A DNA stretch of 64,000 nt from Kalaharituber pfeilii (Eukaryota; Ascomycota; Pezizomycetes; Pezizales; Pezizaceae). Position numbers and translations under genes: made by a program. Each line of letters begins with the position of its first letter. Position 1 is the stretch's first letter. The notes beneath the pieces were generated by a model that was not told where the DNA came from, ran no database searches, and was given only the letters and a program-made list of their open reading frames with translations. The stretch spans positions 55,200 through 119,199 of the forward strand of contig WHUZ01000132.1 of the NCBI GenBank assembly GCA_015179045.1. The letters are read 5' to 3'. Of the stretch, positions 54,201-64,000 are shown piece after piece.

Positions 54201-54890
54201 CTTCCTTCTCCACCTTCTCCCAGTCCACCTGCACCCTCTCCTCTGCCCCCTCTCCCCCTCCCTGCTTCTCGAAATCCACCACTAGCGCCAAGTGGTCCGA
54301 GCCCACCTCCCACAGCTCCACCTCTACCCCCTCCAAGCCCCTCGTCCACACCAGATCTATCCTGGACTCCTTTAGCCTCCCTTCGACTTCCCTTCTCCAT
54401 GTCCCCACTTGTTCCCCTCTGAGGCTGAAACCCGCTCCCTCCATCCTTTCCCTTAACCTTCTCCCCCTCCTACTCTCTCCGGTCCCCTCGAGGCTCCACA
54501 TCGGGCTGTGTGCACTCCAGTCTCCTAGGAGTATACACTTCCCTTCCACCTCCAACACCTTCTCTAACCACGTCTCAAACTCCTCCTCCCTCCATCCCCG
54601 TCCACATATACCCCCCCTACCACTACCTCCCCTACCCTTCCCCAAACTACGTTGTCACCCCCTCTTCTCTCTCCCCCTCCCCCTTCCCTTTTCCAGCCCA
54701 CGATCCTCGTGCCCGGGCCCACTGCCCCCCACTCTTGTGAGTCCTGGATGTGACCCTGTTTTCCACCCCGTCTGCTCTTCCCTCTTCCACACCTCTCCCT
54801 TCAAAACCCAGCTCCCACCGCTCCTTAAAAAACGTTCTCCCTCCACGCGTGCCCTACCAGGCTACTCCCCCCACATTCAGGTACCCTACC
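51298..54890 (-). pseudogene. LINE2 ORF2: endonuclease, RT, RNase H, zinc motif
   Basis: Domains in order (minus strand). AP endonuclease, 54890-54121: GYLNVGG start, GDWSAHSPMW, SRIDLVW, GSDHLAL. Linker 54095-53492: WWTEEIEEMRKEV. Reverse transcriptase 53458-52533: MIPKPGKD, WRPINLINYIGKI, VTADVKGGFN (motif A), VGVPQGSPLSPVIF (motif B), SYVDDLA (motif C, YVDD at about 52900). RNase H about 52110-51504: FSDGSK, CLDSEAAVMAI, LLWVKAHIGIAGNEKADEWA. C-terminal CRCG...HLAFRC motif at about 51460. At least six frame changes between domains make it nonfunctional. Confidence 0.85.
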
Positions 54891-57778
54891 TTCACCATGA
54901 CGCACTTTGGTACCCCACTACTCTCAGCCTCCCACCCATCCCGAGGCGCTCTCCCGAATATGTCTCCCAACTCAATGGTAGGTCGGTGTCTGGACCCTTC
55001 CAAATCACTTCTCGCATCTATCTCCATCCTCTCCCCCCCCCTCCTCTCCCTCAAGAAGCCTCCTAACCTTGCCGCTTCTTCATCCCAGTTCTCTGACAGG
55101 ACATTGGATAGCTTCACCCCGGTCTCCTTCATTCCTACCTCCTTCTCCTTGCCCTTCCCCCCCTCTACCACCTTCACCGCCTTGCTTCCCTCCTCTTGCT
55201 TCTTCTTCATCGGTGTCTCTTCCACCCTCTCCCTCTTCTGGCTCTGGTTTGGAGTCACCGGTTTCGGTCTCTCTGGACAGAATCTCGCAATGTGGCCCCA
55301 CATGCCACATGCATAGCACGCCATCTGGCCCTTCTGGAATCTGCATTCTCTTGCCAGATGCCCCTTCTTTCCGCACCTGTAACAGCCTGTCCCCTGGCTC
55401 TCCTGGCTGCTCCCCTGCGTTCCTCTCACCTGCACCTGCACCTGCTGACCTGCTCCCGGGAAAGCCACCGCCACCCTCGGTAGGATGGATTGCCCCCCTG
55501 GATACACGTCCACCCTCTGCTGCTGCTGCCCCTGCTGACCTGCCCCTGCTGCCGCCATATTGGCATAGCTCGCCCGCCCATCCCCCTGCATGTGCACTCC
55601 CGGTCGGTACCTTTCTACCACCCTCCTCTGTCCCCTCCACACTAACCCCTTCTTCAACACCTTCACCGCCTCATCCGCATTCACCACCTCGAACTTCAAC
55701 TGCGACACCCTCGGCGGGCCCATAGATGGCGCTACTCCAAAGCGCACTGGTGGTCTCGACCCAAACTTGACATCCGGGTTCTCCTCCCTCAGCTTTCTCC
55801 TCATCACCTCCACCTCTCCCCTCCCATCCTCATAATCCGCCCCTTCATCACTAGAGGGACCGCATCCTGTTGTGAACCTCCACCTTTAGGAGATCCTCGC
55901 CAAAGATCAGCCTCATCCATGCACCGAATTTCTCCATTACCTCCTTTGCTTTCTCCTCCTCCCGAATATCCACCAGCAGCCATACCCTCTCGTACTTCGA
56001 CGCCGCTGGATTCCTCGTCACCTGTGTTACCCTCCACCCCCTCTCTCCCTCCACCTTTCGCTGATGTCTCCCAAAGAGATTCACACCTCTTCAGGAGGAC
56101 GTCCCTCTCTTCTGTCCCCTCCGTTCCATACGGTACCGGCTTCGCATGTACCGTCCTCAGCATTCTCTTCCACAGCTTCTTCCCCCTTACCACTGTCCAG
56201 TTCTCCCCCTCAATCCTCTTCTCCGCCTCCTTTGCCGCCTTCTCCTCCTCCTCCTTCAGCTTCCTCTCCTTCTCCTCCAGGGCTGCCACCTCCTCCTGTG
56301 ATCCCGCCGGCATCTCCATCACCTCTGCCACCTTACTCAGCAACCTGTGCTCTCTCCACCGCCTTCCTCCGCTCCTCCGCTACCCTCTTCTTGCTCTCCT
56401 CCTCTGCTTTCTTCCACCTTTCCTCCTCCCTCTTCTTTCTCTTTCTCCGTCTCCTCCTGGAAGCTTCCGGATCTCCCGAAATCTCTTGCTTCTCTTTTTT
56501 CTCCTCTTCTCCTCCTCCCTTTTCTCTTCCTCCCTCTTCTTCTTCTCCCTCTCCAGCGCCCTTTCCTCCTTCACCGATGCCAGTCCCATCGCTGCATGTA
56601 TCTCCAGGACCATTCCCTCCAGCTTCCCCATTCTTTTCTCCATATCACTCTCCCTAGTCTCTTCCCACTCCTTCCTGACCTCTTTCACCCCCTCTCTCCA
56701 TTCCTTTATCTCCCTCCCCGTCATCTTCGCCCTCCTCCTATATTCCAACACCCTCTCCCCTTCCCCCCCCTTCTCCTTCAGCGCCTTCCACCCTTTCTCA
56801 AAGGCAGCTTCCCCCAAAGTTGCCGTCACCCATACCCATGCTGCCCCCAGCCTCTTCGCCTCTCTTTCCTTCCCTTCTTCCTCAGCTTGTCCACTCTCCC
56901 ATCCAGCACCTGTGCCGCATGCACGAGCGCTAGCACCTCTTTCTCCTCCCTCCCCACCCCTTCTTCGTCCTCCTCCTCTTCCTCATTCTCCCCCATCTCC
57001 TCATCGTCCTCTTCCTCCTTTCCCCTCTCAGCTCCACCTACCTTTTCTTTCTCTTCTCTCGTTCCTCCACCCTAGCTAGCACCGGCGCTGCTGCCGGCGC
57101 CTCTGCCACCGGCCAACGCCCAGCTGTGAATCTCCGATCTCCCATTCCCCCCCGTTCCTATCCCTGAATCCTTCCCTCCTTCCTCCCCTTCTCGCATGGA
57201 GACCTGCTCCTGCTGCCTCCCCTCTCTCCTCCTTCCCCAGCTCATCATCACCCTCGTGACCCTAGGAACCCGTTGCTGCTTCTGGAAAACCACTAACGGT
57301 CCCCTCTTGACTGTGATACACTCCCTTGTCGCATTCTTTAGAACTTCTTTCTCCCTTTCTACCACGATTCCATCCTCCCCCTCCACATACCTCCGGAACA
57401 TCGCCGCATCCTTACTCCAGAGCTTCACGACCCTTGCTACCTCCGCGATCCCGTGAGCTCCTCCGTCTTTACCCACTCCACCTCCTCTGCTCCCCTCCTC
57501 GCTGCTGCCTCCACTGCCTCCTTTCTAATCTCTTCGATCATATCCAACTTCCCATCATATTCTCCTCCCTTTCTAAGTGCCCTCTCTACTCTTTCTTTCA
57601 CCGTAATCATATCCTCCCCCTCTCCCAGCCTCGCCAGCCACCAATCCTTCCTTTCCCATGTGTGGATAGCGTCTATCCCCCACACTATATTCCTGTCCAT
57701 TACATATACCTCCCCTGTCCATCCCTCTCCTACCGGTCCCAAGAACTGCATCTTTGGTACTTCCTCCTCCACCGACAT
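54854..57778 (-). pseudogene. LINE2 ORF1 (gag-like), frameshifted
   Basis: Likely start at 57778 (MSVEEEVPKMQFL). Frame changes occur near 57455, 57075, 56380 and 55860. It contains a long Arg/Glu/Lys coiled coil (about 57000-56200), a region with the sequence EEKAKEVMEKFGAWMRLIFG matching L1 ORF1 (VIRILQCQLEAVFGGDLL), and two CCHC knuckles: CYRCGKKGHLAREC and CYACGMWGHIARFC near 55390-55280. The knuckles and coiled coil identify the RNA-binding ORF1 of Tad1-type LINEs. Confidence 0.8.
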
Positions 57779-58099
57779 CCTGCTCCCTGACTTCCTTAAC
57801 TTCTCGTGACCTTCGCTTAGTCCTGCCTTTTCTGGCTGTGCGCCGCTTCAATCCTAGCTCTTGTTGCTAAGACTGAAAAGGGAAGGTCGCTGCTCGTTGC
57901 TCGTTTGCGCTATTACTGTTCTTGGTCGCCCGTTCTGCAGCCGATCGGCCGATCTCCGAAGCGATCGCGCGATCCTAGGTGCGGGTCCCTGCCTCTCGAG
58001 ATTTGTGTGGGGATTCTCTGAAAAAAACTTCAGAAAACTTGACCTTGACGAAATGAGTCCTAAACTTCTGAATTCTGTAAATCAAATGAGGTATTCTTT

Positions 58100-58115
58100 C
58101 TCAGGCGGTCCTGAG
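58100..58115 (-). promoter_or_regulatory. 5' UTR hairpin of LINE2
   Basis: In element sense CTCAGG-ACCG-CCTGAG, the counterpart of the L1 hairpin at 2114-2131. Relative to L1, both sides of a pair changed (G-C to A-T), and the loop ACCG is unchanged. Confidence 0.6.
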
Positions 58116-58489
58116 CTTCGCTTTGATATAACTTTCACGTTCTGGAGGCGCGGGAAGTTGGAGTTCTTCCAAGCGCTCGTTCTGAAAAAGTTGTTGTCGG
58201 TGGAATGATTTCTGTTATTCATTCCTGTAGCCATGAAAAGAGATGAAAGGCTACCTGCTTACCAGTAATCCAGTCATTTTTTGTCAAGTGGTTTGCTGTT
58301 TTGCAATACCTCTGTTGTAGTGGCAGTTGTTTTCATCAGCAGTAGACAGAAAAAGGGAGAGCATAATCTATATATAGTACCGAGATAAAACCATTTTGAA
58401 TTCAACTCGGGCCTCCTCTCTTCTGACTCAATAGAGAATCTATACGCCTATATAAGAACAATGAGAGGAGGGCTGGAGTGAAGTATATA

Positions 58490-58690
58490 TAGATGGGAGC
58501 AGGATAAAGGAGAGATCGGGGGCAGGGGTTGTTGAGGGGGGGCAAGTAATGTCTATGTACCTTGGAGGGAGAGCGACAGTGAATGATGCAGAACTATTGA
58601 CAATCGGCGAGGTAATAAGATCGAGTGGAGAGACATTGGTACTGACAGACTCTATGGTGGTGATAAGAAACATTCAGAAAATCGCAGACT
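58490..58690 (+). pseudogene. LINE RNase H fragment
   Basis: The plus strand reads NDAELLTIGEVIRSS, ETLVLTDSMVVIRNIQKIAD. The Glu (AEL) and Asp (TDS) at this spacing are RNase H core residues. There is a stop immediately after. It is a separate, plus-strand LINE piece unrelated in orientation to LINE2. Confidence 0.6.
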
Positions 58691-58699
58691 GAACAAGTT

Positions 58700-59771
58700 A
58701 CAAAAAGACACCATAGAGGAACTCGCATGCAAGGCTGGGGCTGGGAAAGATCTTTAGTTCATGAGATAGGAGGGTCTGAATACCAGAAGGGGGGTGGGTA
58801 GAAGAAGGTTCCAATAGCAGATTTGAGCCATAGGTCTCTTCTGTCATACCTGGCACCTCAGAAGGAGTTACTGTTACTACCCCTAGTGCTTCAACTACTA
58901 CAACTTCAAGTCCCGGTATTCCTGAATCACTTGAGGAGTCTAGGAACACTGAAGGTCAGATCAAGGTATAGAGATTAGCTCATGAATATAAACTACTTCT
59001 ATACAATTGAAGGTGCATTGCATCTCACATGATCTGTATATGCAATATTGACTTTTAATAAAAAGACCAGCCCTAGATAGATGGGAATTACTAGTTTTCT
59101 ATATAATTTTTCTGATTTCGAGAATGTTGAGCTATACTATATACAGGGAGGACTCAAATTAGGTAAATAATGATAAAGTTAGTTGTAAATATTGGAATTT
59201 TGATTTTTTCCTCATTATGATAGCAAATTCTGATTCAGCGATGTCAAATTGCTATAATGTTAAGCAATTTCTATAGTTGCAATATATTCAAATAAAAGTA
59301 GTAGAGTGAGGAATGCATGACGAGGAGTGCCCAGAGAGTGGATCGTTACAAGGGGGCAGATCGTTACCACATCGGGCACGCTAAGAGACAAGCGTCATGC
59401 ATAACATGCTAGCCCACATGTAACACTACGATACACGAATTTATGGATACTAATATGTATCTTTGTTTATCCCAACGACCGCGACGACCCTGCAGGTGGC
59501 CAAAAATCTGTTTGCTAGCTGGCCCGTCGATATCCATGAAGCGTTTATCAACGCTTCATGTGAGAAAAGCATAGCTTATATTAGCATCTACGGCCATAGA
59601 CTGAAGAAAACGAGGCATCCCGTCCGCTCTGCCATATCTAAGCTTCAGATCGCCAAGCTAGTACTACGGTGGGTGACCACGTGGGAATCCTTGGTGCTGT
59701 AGATATTTTTTTTCTTCTTGTTTGGGGGCAAAGGTATGCAAGGCAAAGGTATGCACATAAGTGAGGATTCT
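58700..59771. other. no gene supported
   Basis: A 79-codon open frame at 59463-59702 (VAKNLFASWPVDIHEAFINA...) has no recognisable motif. Just after it, AAGGTATGCA and GGCAAAGGTATGCAC form a short tandem pair (about 59731-59755). The rest is AT-rich intergenic sequence. Confidence 0.35.
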
Positions 59772-59825
59772 CCCTCGCCATAGCCCGTAGGGCGGCACGC
59801 GAGTAATGATATATAAAAAAAAAAA
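59772..59825 (+). mobile_element. type A micro-insertion (54 bp)
   Basis: CCCTCGCCATAGCC...GCGAGTAATGATATAT plus A13 between AAGTGAGGATTCT at 59759-59771 and 59826-59838 (perfect 13 bp). Confidence 0.97.
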
Positions 59826-59838
59826 AAGTGAGGATTCT

Positions 59839-60888
59839 GCTTAATTGGCAAGTAGATTTTTACTCTCATGTGTTGTCAGCTCCCTCGGTGTATTTGCTTA
59901 CAGTCTCATTCGTCGGTACTCTCTTAACCAATGAATGCTGTCCTTTTTTCCCCCTCAGTTTCATTGGTCGTATGCGGCGATTAGTCTCTTATTCACGAAT
60001 TCTTACGGTACGTTCTCATCAAACTACTTGTTCTCGCTCACGGCCACTGCGAGCCGAGCCCTTTCCGGGGGTGCCTTATTCCAACATTACAATTGCTGAT
60101 TTTGACTCTGAGCACGGCCATTGAAGTCTCGGCCTAGGGTTACAAGTTACAAGGATATATGTGAACCATTGACCCCATTTCGTAGCACATGGGCATGTAT
60201 TGAAGGTAACAACGTAGCAGGCGCATTTACATAGTTTGATTTCTATCTTGAGTTTTTGCTTTGATATCAAAATTGAAATCAGCATGGGGCCAATGTACAT
60301 CATGATGGTCGGTCCCCGTGCCAGCGTCACCCAAACGTCCGTGTAGTAGCCAGATTAAAAAGTATCTAGTCACGCTGACTACGCTAAGCTGTTGTTACTG
60401 CTGATGAAAGTTACCAGAAGCGGCGTAGTAGAAAGGGGATAGATTTCAGGAACCTGGTTCGATTCTGAACCCGGGAGGAGGGGCAGTCACTGCATTTTCT
60501 TGAAAAGGATGGATTGTAATACTCCGGTATAGGACGAGGGATACCGTAGTACATGTACTGCACAATGGACCAGAGTGGTGATAAGCTGGCGAAACGAACG
60601 TTCAACTGATGCGAGTGTGAAAGAGAAGGGGAGACGAGATGGTTAATTGTTATAACTGTGATACAGAATTTATATCTATATATATATCTATGATATGCTC
60701 TTTAGGTGGCGCTCATGCCAACTTTCTGGTTGCGTGCACTCTCCAAACTCTTCCTCACCTTCAGTGGTTGATTGTGGACACGATCATGCGACAAGTACGT
60801 ACTATGCTTCCGGTTACCTTTTTATTGTAGTCTCCATGTGTTGTATTACGTAGAACCTGCGCCCCAATGACCCAGCAACCGCATAAAC
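59839..60888. other. intergenic region, no gene seen
   Basis: About 1.05 kb. Short open frames have no motifs. GGTTCGATTCTGAACC at about 60467 resembles a tRNA T-arm, but the rest of a tRNA cannot be folded around it. Confidence 0.4.
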
Positions 60889-62726
60889 TCAATGCTCACA
60901 TAGCGAGAACGTCAATTCTATAAAGTTCTCTGTTTGCATCACAGCGTCCGCTTTGCGCTCTTCCATCAGCTCCTCACGATACCTCTCTGCCAGCTCCTGC
61001 GACATCGGAAACCCGTCTACATTCTTCACAATCTCCAACTGGAGCTCCGCGGGCAACCTCGTCAGGGGTGATTCGGCCGTTATCACCTGCTGAGCCCACC
61101 AGTCTCGGCGCTGCGGCGGGACGTTGGCGGTGGAAATAATGCGGATATAGGGGTCAACGAGGAACAGCGCAACGATTTTCCGGTGCCCCGGTTTGGTCGG
61201 GTCGGCCAGCCGGAAAGGTTCAACCTTGTGCTGCAGCGTGTTAGGGAAGGTCACGAGCCGTCCCTCGCGGGCAGTGACGTCCCCGATGTATTGGACCGTG
61301 GGCTGGTCGTTCTCGCACCCGAAAACTTGCCACAGCCAGATGTGCTGGTTTTGGGCATATTTGACGTCGGAGGCGTCATGCGAGCTGGAATGTTGCCGGA
61401 ATGAGAGACGGCTCTCAGTGATGTTTTCAAAATCGTAGTAATAGATTGCACTGGCACAGATATGCTCGTTCAACATGCCCTCCACATGCCATGTTCCACC
61501 CTTGTATTCCGGCTTCTCCGGCGTCAACACAATGCTCGCGACCTTCACAATCACCTGAAAGCCCTCATACTGATTCGCCAAATCCACCCTCTGCCGCATA
61601 TAGTTAGGTCTTTCTTCGTTCGGCGGCTGAAACTCGCTTTCTACGTCAGGCTGTTCCACCTCCACAATGTGGTTGTTCCACCAGCGCCAGCGCTCGTGGA
61701 ACTCTTCTCTGTCTTCGTCGTCGCGCTGCTGAGGTTCATCTGGGGGGTGCCAAAGTATCGGAGTGTGTGGGAAGCTGGTGTACGTGATTCGCGGGGTCAT
61801 GCCATCGGTGTAGCCCGTCAGGGTGAGATTCCACAAGGGGATGGTGTAGGTTATCAGCTTTGAGAGCAGAGGGTACAGCGACGCGTGAATGGTTGGATGG
61901 AGGTTGGGAACGTAGCTTGCTATCCTTGCACTCCTCTCGCCTCCTTCATCGATGAGCGCGACATCGCACGGAAGCCACTGGAATCTCTGACTGTACACTT
62001 TCTCACGGCTGCTATATAGCATATAACTACCCGGCCGTAGGGGTAACATCGTCTCCTGCTCCGCCGGCACCGGCACAATGACACCCTCCCCTGTCCTGCG
62101 CAGCGCATCCTCGATCCCGAGCGTGCCATCTGGCAAGATCCTCGAATGCCCGTACACGAGGGGATACAGCGACGGGTGGACCAGGTCCAGCACCATCTCA
62201 TTCGAGCCCGGGTGCCAGTCACGCTTCGCGGGTGGCACCGCGGCCTCAAGGGCATTCAGCGCAGCTTTAAGCTCTGCTGCCAGCAGGGCGGGACGGCACA
62301 GTCCGACTTGACGACATCGGCATCGTACACGCTGACCGCACGCGTGGCGCGGTAGAGGGACGCCTTGTGCCGTAGCTCGGCGATGCAGTACGCGGCCATT
62401 GCGGGAGTCATCGACGGCGCAAGTTCGGCGGAGGGGATGGCGAGAGCTTCGGCAGTCCAGTGCGCCGCGATACCGTCGTCAAACACCTTCTCCTCCCACC
62501 TGTCCTTATCCGTGACAGCGTTCATGAAGCGCATCATCACAAACTCGCGCAACGTTGTCAGCGACCGCGTAATACATCCATCCTCTATGTCATCCGGATC
62601 CAGCGCGTTCGGGAAAAGCAGAGACCAGCGCTCTTCACCGCGAGGGGTGCAGTTGAGAGGTTTGCCGAAGCCTGGCAGCGAGATAGTGCGTGCCGGGATG
62701 CCAGCTGAGGGTTCGGAGGTGGTCAT
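60889..62726 (-). pseudogene. DUF4246 family protein with one frame break
   Basis: Two adjoining frames form one gene of about 610 codons, the usual size for this fungal family. Frame 1 (start 62726): LPGFGKPLN, TLREFVMMRFMNAVTDK, ELRHKASLYRATRAV, DVVKSD. Frame 2: RDWHPGSNEMVLDLVHPSLYPLVYG, YKGGTWHVEGMLNEH, LVTFPNTLQHKVEPF, PGHRKIVALFLVDPYIR, ending at 60889. H-x-E (WHVEG) and a distal His (LQHKV) with a downstream Arg fit a double-stranded beta-helix 2-oxoglutarate/Fe(II)-type site; the activity is inferred. The frame breaks by one base near 62290 in a C-rich stretch (GTCCCGCCCTG), where the other frame continues as ALLAAELKAALNALEAA. No introns. This could be a sequence error rather than a true pseudogene. 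Confidence 0.85.
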
Positions 62727-64000
62727 AATAGCTATTTACACGAAGCTGTTCGTAGTATTTGGCTGAGAGGTGCAGTCGCTCACTTTTGCTGCGGGGTAAA
62801 AAATTATTGTATAGTATTTGGCTACGAGGCTCAGTTACCTCCGCCTTCGCTGGGAGTCAGAATAAGAGTGGTGACAACCTGGTTGGGGTGTCGCAACCGA
62901 TTCCAATTTTTTTTGGCATGTTTTTTACCCCGCACAGTGCAGCGCTAGGAACTCTTCCCACATGGGCCGAGCGAAACGCGCAAGACGATTTCGCTTGTCC
63001 CTTTTTATTAATTTATTAGGCGGATTTTGCAGTCGCCAGGGAAGCTCCCAGGGAGCCATCAGGGATGACCCGCCACACGCTAGAAAATCAATCGGAAGAA
63101 ATTTCTCCCCTGGCCCTGACGATTGAAGGCTGCTCCCCTGGAAACCACCACTTTTCAACACCCATCTATCTCCACGAGTTTTTATCCAGTTTTCATTCTG
63201 AAACAGGAATCGATTCTGCGTACTGACTCACTCGGGGAACCACTCACCAGGGAAAGTTTGATCCCATTGGGTTGTGATATACGTGGTTAGAGAGTACCCT
63301 ATTCCGTAAAATCTACAATATCCTGATGGAGCAAAATCCGATTGCATTTTTTCGCCAGGCTCAGGGCTGTGCAACGCGCTAAAAGACTTCAGCCCTGGTA
63401 CAGACCCTGGAGTTGCAAAATACGCCTAATAATTTTTCTTCGTAACGTCCCGGAGCTCTAGGGATAGAATAACACACTCGAGTAGCACCCACTACACGAT
63501 TCTGTAGCAGAACCCAGTAAATGAACCGTTGGCGATGATCTCAGGAAGCGCGCTTGAGAATTTCACTCACTGTCCGAGCCACGTGTGCACCAGGAACAAA
63601 GCCACATTTTATACATTGGTAAATTTTCGCACTCAACATCTTAATAACGTCAACAGCATCGTTACCGGGGAGTTAATCTAAGAGCTATTTGTTCTATCAG
63701 GGATCCATGTTTGGACAGAAATGAAGATGTGGAGGCATTGCAAGTCTGCGCTTTTTTTTTTTTTTTTGGCGTCTTGGCAAGTATTAGTAACTATATATTG
63801 ATCATTGCTGGAATTAAATTCCGCACTCGACACAGTCCAAAAGATTAGTGAAAATATCTAGATTTAGGTTCAACAATTTTGCTTAGTATTAAAATGAAGT
63901 AAAAAATTAATTAAATTTAAAATATTAATAATAATAAAATATATAACTTAAAAAGTATTTTAAAAATTTATATAAATATATTAAGTTTAAAGTTTTTTAA
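62727..64000. other. no gene seen; AT-rich end
   Basis: About 1.27 kb upstream of the DUF4246 gene; its promoter must lie near 62730-63000. A T16 run at about 63752 has no hairpin tail next to it. From about 63850 the sequence is almost pure A/T (TTAATTAAATTTAAAATATT). Confidence 0.4.

Larger units (their letters stand above)
51099..58205 (-). mobile_element. Tad1-type LINE2, near full length, decayed
   Basis: About 7.1 kb in element sense: 5' UTR (58205 to about 57779), ORF1, ORF2, 3' UTR with the long type B tail (hairpin 51145-51174), and poly(A) read as T at 51099-51133. The inferred 5' end (CCACCGACAACAAC) is shared with the complete gag-only element. It inserted into the Copia RNase H sequence. 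Many frameshifts make it inactive, but it is the best guide to the other LINE pieces in the window. Confidence 0.85.

Noticed and set aside
53502..57079. Long plus-strand open frames (for example 54095-55066 and 55919-57079) rich in Ser, Pro and Leu
   Set aside because: They lie antisense to LINE2 ORF1/ORF2. Their composition is the complement of a Glu/Arg/Lys-rich coding strand, and they contain no domain.
57861..58208. 115-codon plus-strand open frame
   Set aside because: It overlaps the LINE2 5' UTR on the opposite strand, including the conserved hairpin, and has no recognisable motif.
60460..60480. tRNA-like T-arm GGTTCGATTCTGAACC
   Set aside because: No acceptor, D or anticodon arms can be placed at proper distances around it.

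Overview
This is a stretch of eukaryotic, almost certainly fungal, nuclear DNA (filamentous fungus, probably Ascomycota; I cannot place it further). The evidence is 40-80 nt spliceosomal introns with GT...AG ends and CTAAC/CTGAC branch sites, Tad1-type non-LTR retrotransposons, NACHT-WD40 NOD-like receptors, a Crinkler/RHS-like gene and a fungal DUF4246 gene. It is a transposon-dominated accessory region: only about four loci look like host genes, and three of them carry frame breaks.

Layout. 1-9.9 kb: gag-only retroelement copies, dispersed repeats and a 5' part of a LINE (L1, 2050-8017) that is split by a foldback element (4025-6045), which itself holds a solo LTR (4665-5386). 9.9-12.6 kb: LINE debris and a dead Crinkler/RHS copy. 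13.9-17.2 kb: minus-strand LINE (LINE3) broken by a probable solo LTR, a Mutator-like element (15585-16882) and tail insertions. 17.5-19.9 kb: a better-preserved Crinkler/RHS-like gene (SAM-like, P-loop NTPase, PD-(D/E)XK-like domains; minus strand). 20.3-22.9 kb: LTR copies and a truncated LINE. 24.6-31.7 kb: NLR-A (plus), split by a gag-only element and a micro-insertion. 31.9-40.4 kb: repeat-filled spacer. 40.8-46.3 kb: NLR-B, an inverted partner of NLR-A. 46.3-50.4 kb: little recognisable. 50.4-58.2 kb: Copia remnant followed by a nearly full-length but decayed LINE2 (minus). 60.9-62.7 kb: DUF4246 gene (minus). The last 1.3 kb is empty and ends AT-rich.

How things fit together. The LINEs and five gag-only elements share a 5' UTR hairpin, and their 3' ends carry one of two hairpin tails (type A or B) before poly(A). 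The same two tails occur at more than fifteen sites as insertions of only 7-50 bp plus poly(A), each between its own target-site duplication, mostly starting exactly at the hairpin base. This looks like one LINE machinery mobilising full LINEs, ORF1-only derivatives and bare tails. The two NLR genes are near-identical from the NACHT domain onward but diverged in the N-terminal domain. All four frame breaks in the host-type genes are one-base changes at G or C runs, so some may be sequence errors rather than mutations.
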